A stretch of 38,588 nucleotides of DNA from Parabacteroides chinchillae. GTDB taxonomy: Bacteria; Bacteroidota; Bacteroidia; Bacteroidales; Tannerellaceae. A model generated the notes under the pieces. The model had not been told where the DNA came from, made no database searches, and saw only the letters and a program-made list of their open reading frames with translations. This document shows positions 23,773 through 32,101 of the stretch, piece by piece; the stretch's first letter is position 1; every line of letters starts with the position of its first letter. The stretch spans positions 1 through 38,588 of the forward strand of contig NZ_FNVS01000026.1 of the NCBI RefSeq assembly GCF_900108035.1. Direction: 5' to 3'. The position numbers were made by a program, and so were the translations under genes.

Positions 23773-25911
23773 ATGAAAAAGAAATTTATAGCTTTAGCAG
23801 CCCTTTTGATGGTTGGGCTCTCTTCGTGTCAGGACGAAGAGATTATCAGGAATAATCCTGAGTTTGTAGAAAATGGGTATGGCGCCTTGAAGATCGCAAT
23901 GACTCATAATGGAGCTTCTACAAAAGCAGTGGGAGATGTTGTTCCAAATGACGTAGCCTTTAAGGAAGAGAAGGAAATAAAGAGTGTAGCTTTCATCGTA
24001 AAAACGGAAACGGTAGGCGCAGATGCCGGTACGTATAACTATTACCTGAGCGAAGAAGACTTGCTTTCGCCTAACGGTTTTACCGAACCTCTTACTTTGC
24101 AGGATCCGGGTGCCGGCGACAGCACGTACACTTGCCAGATTAAGGTAAAGAGTCTGGGTTGGGGTACTCCTAAGGTACTGGTAATTGCCAATTATAAGGA
24201 AAATGGAGTGGATATTGCCGACATTGTTGGTAGTACGGATTGGGTTGACCTGCCTTCAGCATTGATGAGTGCACAGTTAACAGCGGGTCCTTCTACTCCG
24301 TTACTGATGTTCGGTAAGATCGATAATCTGGCAACCTGGACAACTCAAGGAGGTGGCCTGGCTGCCGAAACTATCAAGATGGAGCGTCTGGTATCGCGTA
24401 TCGATATTAAAAATTATGCTTATGATGCAGATGCCAGTAAAGCCTTTATCCTTGAATCTGCACAGATTTTAAATCCGAAACAGTATTCTTTTATTATGGA
24501 TACAAAAACGGATGCTGAGATCAATGCGGTTCCTACGGTTACGGAATTTCCTGCTAATACAAAAGTTGTTACCACTACTATCCAGATCCTGGACAGTCTT
24601 TATACTTACGAAAACACCAATGATGCTGTTAATACTACAGTAACTGCATTACAGGTGAACGGTAAATATCGTGGTGCAAAGATGTCAAAATTGATAACGT
24701 TTAAGAAAGCGGATGGCGTAGGTACGGTTGGTGATCCTATTGCATTGGCACGTAATACCCGTTATGTTGTAAATATCAATCCATCGAAAGATTCTACAGA
24801 TATTGTTTGGGATATAAAGGTAGACGACTGGACAGTATCCGATACAATTACAGTAGAACCTTCTTTCCCTGTTCCAACATTGAAGGACCTTAAACTGGAT
24901 GGCACTGATATTACTGATAAAGTTATAGATGCGGTAGCAAATGCCGGTAAAAAGGTAACATTCACCTCTTCAGCTCCTCAGGCAAGTACTTATACGGTTA
25001 AATTTAAGTATAATACTACCGGAAGTTCTATTAATTGGGACAACGGGAAGTATAAGAATGAGATTGTACAGGGTGCTCCGGTTGTAACTTATGCCACAGA
25101 AGAAGCCAGTGTGACTCGTACTTATGAACTTACTATACCTGCTCAGGATTCTATCAAGGTTCCTTTGGATGCTTATGTTATTATTCAGAATGGTAGTGTA
25201 GCGGATGCATGTGATACTATTACATTGCGTTATTTCCCTAATTATGAGGGTACAAGTCTTAGTCCGGTTATGTATAAAGGTCAGTATTGGGCTCCGGTAA
25301 ACGTGGGAGCTACTCAGGTTCCTACAAGTGTAACAACTACTTGGAATTTGGCTACTTGCGGTTATCTTTACCAGTGGGGTAGAAAGGCTCCGTTCAGTTA
25401 TAATGGTTCGGGAGATATGGCTCCTGACGGAACGTTCCCAACTTATGTTGAAGCTACTGCAGAAAGTTATGAGTATGCTGATAAGTTTATTAAGGGTAAA
25501 TCTGATGCTGATTATTCATGGTTCAGTGATTATAAGGGAAGTCTTTCTCCTGTATTGAGTGTTGGCGATAATGCTTGGCCTCGCGATCAGCAGCCTTGTC
25601 CTGCCGGTTGGCGTGTTCCTACGAAGGCAGAGTTGGATCCTATTATGACTGAAGCAAACGGTTCTAACAAGATGAATGGAACTAATAAGGTTTGGATGGC
25701 TGCAGAGAATGCAAACTTCGTTCTGCCTGCTGCAGGTTACCGTAACGGCAGTGACGGTAGTTCCAACAATCTGGCTTCCAACGGCAACTATTGGTCATCT
25801 ACACTTTCTACGGCAGGTGGATCTCCCCGTCTGTACTTCAGCAGTAGTAGTGCCAATATGAATGAGAGCAGCCTTGCGAACGGTTATTCCGTCCGTTGTG
25901 TCCAAGAATAA
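23773..25911 (+). CDS. Fimbrillin-family adhesin with C-terminal FISUMP domain: DGR target protein
   Basis: A 712-aa lipoprotein (MVGLSSC lipobox). An N-terminal fimbrillin domain ends around VDDWTVSDTITVEP (about 350-360) and a linker follows. From about 497 to the end is a Fib_succ_major (FISUMP, C-type-lectin-like) domain: YKGQYWAPVNVGA, YLYQWGRK, CPAGWRVPTKAELD and the terminal YSVRCVQE. The last 63 residues are encoded by the VR. Compared with TR-B, six residues differ: N659G, K683G, N688Y, N690S, N699S and N700S (TR residue first). Surface-exposed ligand loops are where DGRs usually place variation. Probably a pilus tip subunit whose binding face is diversified. The RT gene follows 187 nt downstream. 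Confidence 0.92.
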   Translation: MKKKFIALAALLMVGLSSCQDEEIIRNNPEFVENGYGALKIAMTHNGASTKAVGDVVPNDVAFKEEKEIKSVAFIVKTETVGADAGTYNYYLSEEDLLSPNGFTEPLTLQDPGAGDSTYTCQIKVKSLGWGTPKVLVIANYKENGVDIADIVGSTDWVDLPSALMSAQLTAGPSTPLLMFGKIDNLATWTTQGGGLAAETIKMERLVSRIDIKNYAYDADASKAFILESAQILNPKQYSFIMDTKTDAEINAVPTVTEFPANTKVVTTTIQILDSLYTYENTNDAVNTTVTALQVNGKYRGAKMSKLITFKKADGVGTVGDPIALARNTRYVVNINPSKDSTDIVWDIKVDDWTVSDTITVEPSFPVPTLKDLKLDGTDITDKVIDAVANAGKKVTFTSSAPQASTYTVKFKYNTTGSSINWDNGKYKNEIVQGAPVVTYATEEASVTRTYELTIPAQDSIKVPLDAYVIIQNGSVADACDTITLRYFPNYEGTSLSPVMYKGQYWAPVNVGATQVPTSVTTTWNLATCGYLYQWGRKAPFSYNGSGDMAPDGTFPTYVEATAESYEYADKFIKGKSDADYSWFSDYKGSLSPVLSVGDNAWPRDQQPCPAGWRVPTKAELDPIMTEANGSNKMNGTNKVWMAAENANFVLPAAGYRNGSDGSSNNLASNGNYWSSTLSTAGGSPRLYFSSSSANMNESSLANGYSVRCVQE
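25720..25906 (+). repeat. DGR variable repeat (VR)
   Basis: 187 bp matched gap-free to TR-B at 10080-10266. Changes are at 25747, 25748, 25819, 25820, 25841, 25868 and 25871 (A in TR to G) and 25834 (A to T). All 8 mismatches are at TR adenines. It ends 5 nt before the end of the coding sequence, as expected for a C-terminal DGR target. Confidence 0.95.
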
Positions 25912-25969
25912 AAAAGGGAGGCGAATTGCCGACCGCATTCGATTGATTCGATTGATTTGATTCTTTGCT

Positions 25970-25992
25970 ACCCGGCGCTTTAAGCGCCGGGT
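25970..25992. terminator. GC-rich hairpin downstream of the VR
   Basis: ACCCGGCGCTT and AAGCGCCGGGT form an 11-bp perfect stem 64 nt after the VR, followed by TTTT. It may terminate the pilus transcript and may also help DGR target recognition. Confidence 0.7.
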
Positions 25993-26000
25993 TTTCATAA

Positions 26001-26016
26001 ACCGCCGTAAGGCGGT
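26001..26016. promoter_or_regulatory. Tetraloop hairpin downstream of the VR (candidate homing cruciform)
   Basis: ACCGCC-GTAA-GGCGGT: a 6-bp GC-rich stem with a 4-nt loop, 95 nt past the VR. BPP-1-type DGR targets carry a short GC-rich hairpin with a 4-nt loop just past the VR that promotes homing. The role here is inferred from shape and position. Confidence 0.5.
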
Positions 26017-26057
26017 CGAATTCGTAAGGTAATTTAGGGCATAACTAAGAAAAAAGT

Positions 26058-26065
26058 TACATTTG
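26058..26065 (+). promoter_or_regulatory. -7 box for the reverse transcriptase
   Basis: TACATTTG lies 34 nt before the RT start and after a terminator-like hairpin. The RT may thus be transcribed independently of the switch-controlled pilus operon. Confidence 0.5.
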
Positions 26066-26098
26066 CCCGGATAAACCGGAAAATAGAATAAAGAAAAG

Positions 26099-27298
26099 AT
26101 GGAACTGATTGAAGATGTTTTCAAAGCCTATTATGATGCAAGGAAAGGCAAACGTAATTCGGCTAACCAGCTCCGGTATGAAATGAACCTGGAAGAAAAC
26201 CTGGTTGAACTTTATCATGAGATAAAGGAACGCCGCTATCGGGTGGGGCGCAGCATCTGCTTTATGGTAGACTATCCGGTAAAGCGTGAGGTTTTTGCCG
26301 CCGATTTCAGGGATCGTATTGTCCATCATCTTTTGTTTAACTATATTTCTCCTATTTATGAACGTATTTTTATAGACGATTGCTATTCTTGCAGAAAAGG
26401 AAAAGGGACATTGTATGGTGTGAGACGCCTGGAAAAACATATCCGTTCCTGTTCGTTGAATTATACACGTGATTGCTACATATTGAAATTGGATCTGGCG
26501 GGATATTTTATGAATATAAACCGGCAGAAACTGTATGATATAATGATGAAGACGCTTAACAAATATGAATATCTTGCCATGCCTGATGGAATACATTGGG
26601 GCGATTCGGATGAATTTGAATTGGTGAAATATTTGCTGCCGTTGGTGATTATGAATGACCCGGTAAAGAATTGTTTCCGTAAGGGTTCATGGTCTGAATG
26701 GGAAGGTTTACCTCCATCGAAAAGTCTTTTTCATTCGCCTGAAGGATATGGATTGCCTATTGGCAACCTTACTTCACAGTTGTTCAGTAATATTTATCTG
26801 AATGAGTTTGACCAATATGTAAAACGGACCTTGTGCATGAAACATTACGGGCGGTATGTGGATGATTTTTTTATTGTACACACCGACAAACGTTTTTTGC
26901 TTTCTCTGGTTCCGGTTATCCGTGAATATTTATGGGAAAATCTGGATATAACTTTGCATCCGAAAAAAATAGTGTTGCAACCTTATCAGAAAGGAATTAA
27001 TTTTCTGGGTGCGGTGGTTAAACCGTATCGGACATATATTCATAACCGTGCAAAACGTAAATTTAAGAATGAATTGTATTTGTGGGAGAAGAAACTGGCA
27101 AATAATCCGAATCCGCCAAAGTATCTTTTACTGCAGATGCGTGCTTCAATTAATTCATACCTGGGTATTATGCAACATTTCCGAACCATGAATCTGAAGC
27201 GTAGAATTTTATCCGATCGTCCGTTAATCTATAAGTATGGTTATTTCAATAACCGGATGGGAAAATATATATTACTGAAAGAAAACCTTAAATTTTAG
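26099..27298 (+). CDS. DGR reverse transcriptase
   Basis: A 399-aa RT. Early motifs are VFAADFRDRIVHHLLFNYIS and DCYSCRKGKGT (RT1-2). The first catalytic Asp is in ILKLDLAGYF (about D132). RT4 is GYGLPIGNLTSQLFSNIYLN (about 216-235), and RT5 is GRYVDDFFIVH with catalytic Asp pair D255-D256. The LPIGNLTSQ sequence in place of the group II intron QG-SP pattern, the short thumb and the absence of maturase/HNH domains identify a DGR RT. It would copy the TR-B RNA, with errors at adenines, and convert the VR just upstream. Avd and both TRs are 16-18 kb away rather than adjacent. Confidence 0.93.
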   Translation: MELIEDVFKAYYDARKGKRNSANQLRYEMNLEENLVELYHEIKERRYRVGRSICFMVDYPVKREVFAADFRDRIVHHLLFNYISPIYERIFIDDCYSCRKGKGTLYGVRRLEKHIRSCSLNYTRDCYILKLDLAGYFMNINRQKLYDIMMKTLNKYEYLAMPDGIHWGDSDEFELVKYLLPLVIMNDPVKNCFRKGSWSEWEGLPPSKSLFHSPEGYGLPIGNLTSQLFSNIYLNEFDQYVKRTLCMKHYGRYVDDFFIVHTDKRFLLSLVPVIREYLWENLDITLHPKKIVLQPYQKGINFLGAVVKPYRTYIHNRAKRKFKNELYLWEKKLANNPNPPKYLLLQMRASINSYLGIMQHFRTMNLKRRILSDRPLIYKYGYFNNRMGKYILLKENLKF

Positions 27299-27396
27299 TA
27301 GTTAAGAAGTTAAGTAGTTAAAGTAGTTAAGTGGTTTTGCTTGACTGGTGATTTTTCACACTTTTTTAAATCAATTATCATATAAACTGTGTGTGT

Positions 27397-28491
27397 ATGT
27401 ACCGTAATATAGTACTCATAATCATTCTTTTCGGTCTGTTTTCATGTACAGAGGAGCGTCCTGTCGAGGTTCCTTCCGCCCGCCGTACCGTCCTGGTTTA
27501 TATGTCGGGTGATAACAATCTGAGCGACGAAACCTACACGAAGATAGACAGCATAACGGCCGGTTGGCATAACCGGCAGGATAACCTGTTGATTTACCAG
27601 GATGCCCGTGGCGAAAAGGGCACTCCTTCCTTAATGCGCGTCATAGCTAATGATACCAAACCTTATACAGAAGTAATAAAAGAATATCCTGAGGACAACT
27701 CGGCTTGTACGGATGTTTTCTCGGAAGTGATACACGATGCCTTGTTTTTATATCCAGCCCCCGGTTACGGTCTGGTTGTTTTCAGCCACGGAACAGGGTG
27801 GCTGCCCGAAGGGATGTTTGCCCGTCCGCGTTCCATCATGGATGACAACGGCCGGGAAATGGAGATTGCAGACTTTGTCCGGGCGATTCCCGACCATACG
27901 TTCGACTTCATTGTCTTGGAGGCTTGCCTTATGTCCGGTGTGGAGGTGGCTTACGAGTTGCGCAATAAGGCGGATTACCTGGTTGCCTCTTCGGCGGAGA
28001 TACTCAGCCCCGGTTTTACCCCTGTTTACCCTGAACTGATCAATTACCTTTTTGAGCCGGAGGCCAATTTAAAGGGTTTTGTTCGCAGCTATTATGAGTA
28101 TTGTAATACGCTTCCGGGCGTTTACCGCAGTGCAACGATGAGCCTTATCAATTTGAGCGCCATGGATGATTTGGCGGTGGCGGCGCGTTCGGCGTTGATA
28201 AATCCTGCGACGGTGGATATAAATAAGGTGCAGTGTTTCGATTGGAGCGGCCATAAGCTGTTTTTCGACTTTGGAGATTATATGGAGCAGGTAAATCCGG
28301 ATTTGTATCCTTTAGTAGAGTCTGCTTTGAATAAGGCGGTCGTTTATAAAGTCTCGACGCCTTCATTCGTGAATATCCCTATCCGTCATTACAGCGGTTT
28401 GACAACCTATATAGAGCAGCCCGGATACCCGGAACTGAATAAGTCTTATAGGGAAACGAGATGGGGGATTCAGTTGGGGGTTGATAAGTGA
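27397..28491 (+). CDS. Clostripain-family (C11) cysteine protease lipoprotein
   Basis: A 364-aa lipoprotein (start at 27397; lipobox GLFSC). Catalytic landmarks of peptidase family C11 are VFSHGTGW (His) and VLEACLMSGVEVAYELR (Cys), with TVLVYMSGDNNLSD at the N-terminal strand. C11 enzymes often cleave after Arg. In Porphyromonas, Arg-specific gingipains mature fimbrillin precursors, so this protein may process the pilus subunits encoded alongside. That role is inference. A stretch of TAGTTAAG-like repeats lies between it and the RT (27297-27335). Confidence 0.85.
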   Translation: MYRNIVLIIILFGLFSCTEERPVEVPSARRTVLVYMSGDNNLSDETYTKIDSITAGWHNRQDNLLIYQDARGEKGTPSLMRVIANDTKPYTEVIKEYPEDNSACTDVFSEVIHDALFLYPAPGYGLVVFSHGTGWLPEGMFARPRSIMDDNGREMEIADFVRAIPDHTFDFIVLEACLMSGVEVAYELRNKADYLVASSAEILSPGFTPVYPELINYLFEPEANLKGFVRSYYEYCNTLPGVYRSATMSLINLSAMDDLAVAARSALINPATVDINKVQCFDWSGHKLFFDFGDYMEQVNPDLYPLVESALNKAVVYKVSTPSFVNIPIRHYSGLTTYIEQPGYPELNKSYRETRWGIQLGVDK

Positions 28492-28511
28492 CAATTCGGT
28501 TGATAGTTTTG

Positions 28512-28748
28512 TTGGCTTTAGCCTCAGTTTAGTTACCGTCGGTTTTAACCGACGGATGTAGATGCATCTACATCTACATCTCAATGGCTTTAGCCAAACC
28601 TTTTTTAATTTGGCTAAAGCCAATAAAAAGAGCCTTCTTTAGTCCGTCCGCTGAAGCAGACGGCAATTGAAACCAGGCTAAAGCCATGAAGATAGCATTT
28701 TAATTAATCCGTCCGCTGAAGCAGACGGCAGCTTAGGCTAAAGCCAAT
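28512..28748. repeat. Cluster of REP-like palindromes
   Basis: Several nested inverted units: GGCTTTAGCC/GGCTAAAGCC, CCGTCGGTTTTAACCGACGG, two CCGTCCGCTGAAGCAGACGG units, and an ATGTAGATGCATCTACAT palindrome. They are related to the repeats at 11665, 13550 and 15580. They fill the gap between the protease and HU genes. Confidence 0.85.
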
Positions 28749-28865
28749 GAAGATAGAGTTATAAAGGAGGCTGTCAGGCAGAAGCTATCAAGATAAAGTT
28801 TGGTTGCTGAACAAATAAAGAATTGTAAACAAATAAAGAATTACAAACAATTAAATATTGAGAAT

Positions 28866-29150
28866 ATGAACAAGACAGAGTTAACAAAACAGATTGCGGA
28901 AACGTTAAATATACCGCATACCGAGTCGATCCGTTACTTTAATGCTCTGCAGGAGGTGTTGACATCGGAGTTGGAACGTGAGGGTACCATCATCCTGCAA
29001 GGTTTCGGAACCTTTACTCCGTGGCGCCAGAACGAACGCCCTGGACGTAACCCCCAGAACGGCACCCCATGTGTTATCCGCCGGCGCCTGAGTGTGAAGT
29101 TCAAACCGGGTAAGTATTTGTTGGAGGCTATGAATGCGAAAGGGCAATGA
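28866..29150 (+). CDS. HU-family DNA-binding protein
   Basis: A 94-aa histone-like protein starting MNKTELTKQIAETLNI (start chosen at 28866 to match HU length and N-terminus). It contains the HU/IHF beta-arm region GFGTFTPWRQNERPGRNPQN and a basic C-terminus VKFKPGKYLLEAM. It lies inside the pilus locus and its stop overlaps the next start. A locus-specific HU could bend DNA at the invertible segment or shape pilus transcription; this is inference from position. Confidence 0.92.
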   Translation: MNKTELTKQIAETLNIPHTESIRYFNALQEVLTSELEREGTIILQGFGTFTPWRQNERPGRNPQNGTPCVIRRRLSVKFKPGKYLLEAMNAKGQ

Positions 29151-30325
29151 GGATGAAGATACACTTGATAGAAGGTCTTGCAGGTTTGGGGATTCTGTTT
29201 ACCCTGTCGTCATGCGGGAGTATGCAGGATCTTTCCACAGTTGAGAAAGAGAATACATTGCCGGTGGTGAAAGGTACATCTTCATTGTACCGCCAGGCGG
29301 AGATACCCCTGTTGCAGGTGGATGCTTCCGCCATTTACCGCCAGATGTTGAGTTATGTTACTCCCGTCCCGGAGTCTCCTTCCGCTCCGGTAACGCAAAC
29401 GGAGCAGTTGACGGCTTATATCGATTTCCCGGCAGGAGGTGTAACGGTTAATCCCCGTTATGGCAATAACCGGGCAGAGTTGGAGAAGTTGCGCGAACGT
29501 CTCGGCCGGCTTTCCGGTTTTCCGGCTGGCCGTGTCCAATCCATCGGGTTAAAAGGTTTCGCTTCTCCCGATGGTAATACAAAGGAGAATGAACGCTTGT
29601 CCGGCAGCCGTGTCGTTCAGTTCAAGGATTATCTTGTCAAACAGTTCGGTTTGCCTGATAACGGTTTGATCCAAATCTCCTGGGAGGGGGAAGATTGGGC
29701 AGGTTTGGGTCGTTTGCTTTCTTCTTCGGATAAGAAGTATAAGGGGCAGGTTCTATCGATCCTGTCGGAGACTTCCGACGGTGATATGCTCCGTAAACGT
29801 ATCAAAGCGCTGGATAAAGGTTCGGTCTATAAGGATATCGAGAAGACATTCTTTTCAAAATTACGCCGTATGGAGTTATCTGTAACGTGCGAGTCGGAGG
29901 GTATGCAGCCTTCTTCTTCCGGTATGGATTTTGCCTTGTTGTCTTCACAATATAACTCGTCTCCCGATAAGTTGGGCTTGAATGAGTTGTTAAGTTTGGC
30001 ATCATTGTATCGTCCCGGTACGGAGCAGTACCGGGAGGTCTACGAGTTGGCTGCTTACCGTTTCCCTTCCTGTCCGGAGGCTCAGTTGAATGCGGCTGCT
30101 GCTTCGTTGTCAATGGGTGATAGTGAATCTGCCCGTTTCTTCTTCCAGTCAGTCGAGAATGATCCCCGCTCATGGAATAACCTGGGTGTATTGTCATTGA
30201 TGGATGGTGATGTTCCGGGCGCATTGTCTTACTTCCGTAAGTTTATCCCCCAGAACCCCCGTTTGGCTCGCCAGAACATGGAGCTGGCTAAACAGTTGAC
30301 AGGTGACAATTCAGTTGACAGGTGA
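29147..30325 (+). CDS. OmpA-like/TPR lipoprotein, paralogue of the DUF3868 protein C-terminal half
   Basis: A 392-aa lipoprotein (lipobox TLSSCG; starts possible at 29147 or 29153, the first overlapping the HU stop). The OmpA-like region has TAYIDFPAGGVTVNPRYGNN and LKGFASPDG, and the C-terminal TPR-like region has SLYRPGTEQYREVYELAAYR and LNAAAASLSMGDSESARFF. These align collinearly with the second half of the protein at 18249, which lacks a lipobox but carries a DUF3868 domain. A second envelope anchor for the pilus or a related structure is plausible. Confidence 0.8.
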   Translation: MRMKIHLIEGLAGLGILFTLSSCGSMQDLSTVEKENTLPVVKGTSSLYRQAEIPLLQVDASAIYRQMLSYVTPVPESPSAPVTQTEQLTAYIDFPAGGVTVNPRYGNNRAELEKLRERLGRLSGFPAGRVQSIGLKGFASPDGNTKENERLSGSRVVQFKDYLVKQFGLPDNGLIQISWEGEDWAGLGRLLSSSDKKYKGQVLSILSETSDGDMLRKRIKALDKGSVYKDIEKTFFSKLRRMELSVTCESEGMQPSSSGMDFALLSSQYNSSPDKLGLNELLSLASLYRPGTEQYREVYELAAYRFPSCPEAQLNAAAASLSMGDSESARFFFQSVENDPRSWNNLGVLSLMDGDVPGALSYFRKFIPQNPRLARQNMELAKQLTGDNSVDR

Positions 30326-30390
30326 GAGTTGATTTATGTAAGAGATGGAATATCATTAGTTTCAGGTCTATAAAGATTGTTGTAATCAGC

Positions 30391-30437
30391 CGGTTTTCCC
30401 TGCCTAAGATATAAAAGGGGCAGGGGAGCCGGTTTTG
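30391..30437 (+). terminator. Hairpin after the OmpA/TPR lipoprotein
   Basis: CCCTGCC pairs with GGCAGGG and the flanking CCGG arms also pair, followed by TTTTG. Probable terminator or attenuator before the next small gene. Confidence 0.6.
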
Positions 30438-30499
30438 TTATTTATTTCAAAGCCGGCCTTTTGTGCCGGAGGGATAAACATTCCCCCTCCGCCAAAAGA

Positions 30500-30976
30500 A
30501 TGAAAAACGAGTTTAAACGTTTACAGGGGTTATTCGGTGTTGCCACTCCTACCGTCCGCCTTTTTGAGGCACGGATGAAGTTAGTATCTCCAAAAGACCG
30601 CCGTGGATGGGAACTGTTGATCTGCCGCCTTGCTTTCGGTTATTACGACCACCTTCCTAAACGGTACCGTAAGTTTATCATCCGTTATCTTGTTCATGAC
30701 CGTGCGTGTTACGTGCGTTATCTGAATGAGCATACGCCTTTAGGTAGTTTGCGTTATCCCTTGACTCATCCCAAATTATTTTTGAAAATGGTTCATTTGC
30801 TGGAAAGCGATAAGGAAGGAGGCCGGATGTCATATTTGCATCTGGCTTCTTTTTTGCTTATAGCTTTCCCTATCAAGAACACCCTCCGTACGCTTGCCGA
30901 ATATCTTCGTACCTACCGCCATACGCCGGAAGAATTGCTTCAATTACTAGGTAAGACCGAAATCTGGGAGGATTAA
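30500..30976 (+). CDS. Conserved-looking small basic protein, unknown function
   Basis: A 158-aa protein (start MKNEFKRLQGLFGVATPTV at 30500; an upstream TTG start is less likely). It is rich in Arg, Lys, His and Tyr, probably helical, with RGWELLICRLAFGYYDHLPK and YRKFIIRYLVHD. No signal peptide or membrane segment is seen, and I do not recognise the family. It sits at the end of the pilus/DGR region and is followed by a convergent terminator. Codon use is like the pilus genes, so it probably belongs to that block. Confidence 0.6.
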   Translation: MKNEFKRLQGLFGVATPTVRLFEARMKLVSPKDRRGWELLICRLAFGYYDHLPKRYRKFIIRYLVHDRACYVRYLNEHTPLGSLRYPLTHPKLFLKMVHLLESDKEGGRMSYLHLASFLLIAFPIKNTLRTLAEYLRTYRHTPEELLQLLGKTEIWED

Positions 30977-30984
30977 ATGGGGGT

Positions 30985-31063
30985 CAGTAGTTAAAGTAGT
31001 TAAGAATAATATGCTATTTCTACTTGACTACTTTAACTACTGATTCGCATTATAAATGCGAAT
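30985..31063. terminator. Bidirectional hairpins between convergent genes
   Basis: A 20-bp inverted repeat with one mismatch (30985-31004 with 31023-31042; core AGTAGTTAAAGTAGTTAAG) is followed by ATTCGCAT/ATGCGAAT (31043-31063). The TAGTTAAAGTAGTTAAG motif also occurs after the RT gene (about 27299-27335). Confidence 0.7.
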
Positions 31064-31064
31064 A

Positions 31065-31970
31065 TTATAGAGTGTTAATCTCCTCTTGCGTAAGCCCTGT
31101 TACTTTGGCAATATTTTCAATAGGTATTCCAAGGTCTTTCATGCCACGGGCGGCAGTGAGAAGTCCTTCGGCTCTGCCTTCTGCTTTACCTTCCATCTTA
31201 CCTTTCTCAATACCTTCGGCAAGTCCTTCGGCTCTGCCTTTTTCTTCACCTTCTTTGCGCCCTTGTCTTTTTGCGGAGTTTATTGTGCCGTAGTAGTCTC
31301 TGTATATTTTGAGCGCCTCGTCATACCGGGCACGCTCTTTCTCGTCCAGCTTGCTGACATCGGCAATGTCGAGCAATTTGTCGAAGACGGCTTTCTGCGC
31401 ATTGAAAGGCATTCTGTCAAATGTGTCCATGTGTTTTAATATATAAATCCAACGTTCAAAATCTGTTTTACATTCGTCTTGCTCCAAGGTAAAGTAAGGC
31501 ATTGACAGGTATATCTGTCTGAACTTCTTGTTTATTGCTTCACCTGTAGCACGATCTGCCAATATTACATCTGTCCTGAACGAAACAAACGGTGGAATAA
31601 TAAAGTTCAGGAAATAGATTCCGTACACCGGAAAGATCTCATATTCCCAATCTTTCCCTTTTATTCCCTGCCGGGTAACAGAGCGGCACAGGTAGTACAA
31701 ACTTCTGTCCAGGAAGAAATCCTGGTATTGGTTCTGCATTTCAATTATGAAATAAGCCCCGTTTGTTTCCCTGCAGAGGATATCAAAGATTACCACTCTG
31801 CCGTTTGCCATTTCCGGCATATCTTCCTTATCCATAAAGGATATGTCGGCTATATGCCTTTCTCCGACCAATAAATCGTTCAGGAACGCGATAAGTACAT
31901 CCTTACTGATCTCCCTTCCGAATATATGCTTGAAGCCAATATCCGTAAACGGATTGATAAATTTCCCCAT
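31065..31970 (-). CDS. Rpn-family / PD-(D/E)XK nuclease-family transposase-like protein
   Basis: A 301-aa protein (start MGKFINPFTDIGFKHIFGRE at 31970; in-frame upstream codons give no plausible N-terminus). The PD-(D/E)XK core is visible: VVIFDILCRETNGAYFIIEM, then QNQYQDFFLDRSLYYL. The C-terminus has a Glu/Lys/Gly repeat tract (EGEEKGRAEGLAEGIEKG and so on) and an IENIAKVTGLTQEEI helix-turn-helix-like end. Proteins of this type promote RecA-independent recombination in E. coli (Rpn family); they are common in Bacteroidales. It converges with the pilus block. Confidence 0.88.
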   Translation of the reverse strand: MGKFINPFTDIGFKHIFGREISKDVLIAFLNDLLVGERHIADISFMDKEDMPEMANGRVVIFDILCRETNGAYFIIEMQNQYQDFFLDRSLYYLCRSVTRQGIKGKDWEYEIFPVYGIYFLNFIIPPFVSFRTDVILADRATGEAINKKFRQIYLSMPYFTLEQDECKTDFERWIYILKHMDTFDRMPFNAQKAVFDKLLDIADVSKLDEKERARYDEALKIYRDYYGTINSAKRQGRKEGEEKGRAEGLAEGIEKGKMEGKAEGRAEGLLTAARGMKDLGIPIENIAKVTGLTQEEINTL

Positions 31971-32101
31971 AGTTGTCTGGTTTTGATGGTTCGCTACCCA
32001 ATAGCAGGCAGTGAGGCAAAGGTAAGGATTTATTGTTGAAATGGCTCGTATAAGTAGATATATTATAAATGCTAATATTATAAAGAGATCGATATAAATT
32101 A

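Noticed and set aside
26099-27298. RT as a retron, group II intron or Abi-type RT
   Set aside because: No maturase or HNH domain, no msr/msd-like inverted repeats upstream, a DGR-type LPIGNLTSQ motif, and an adjacent VR with an adenine-only mismatch pattern.
28512-28748. Possible CRISPR array because of repeated motifs
   Set aside because: The repeats are nested palindromes of irregular spacing without unique spacers, and no cas genes are present.
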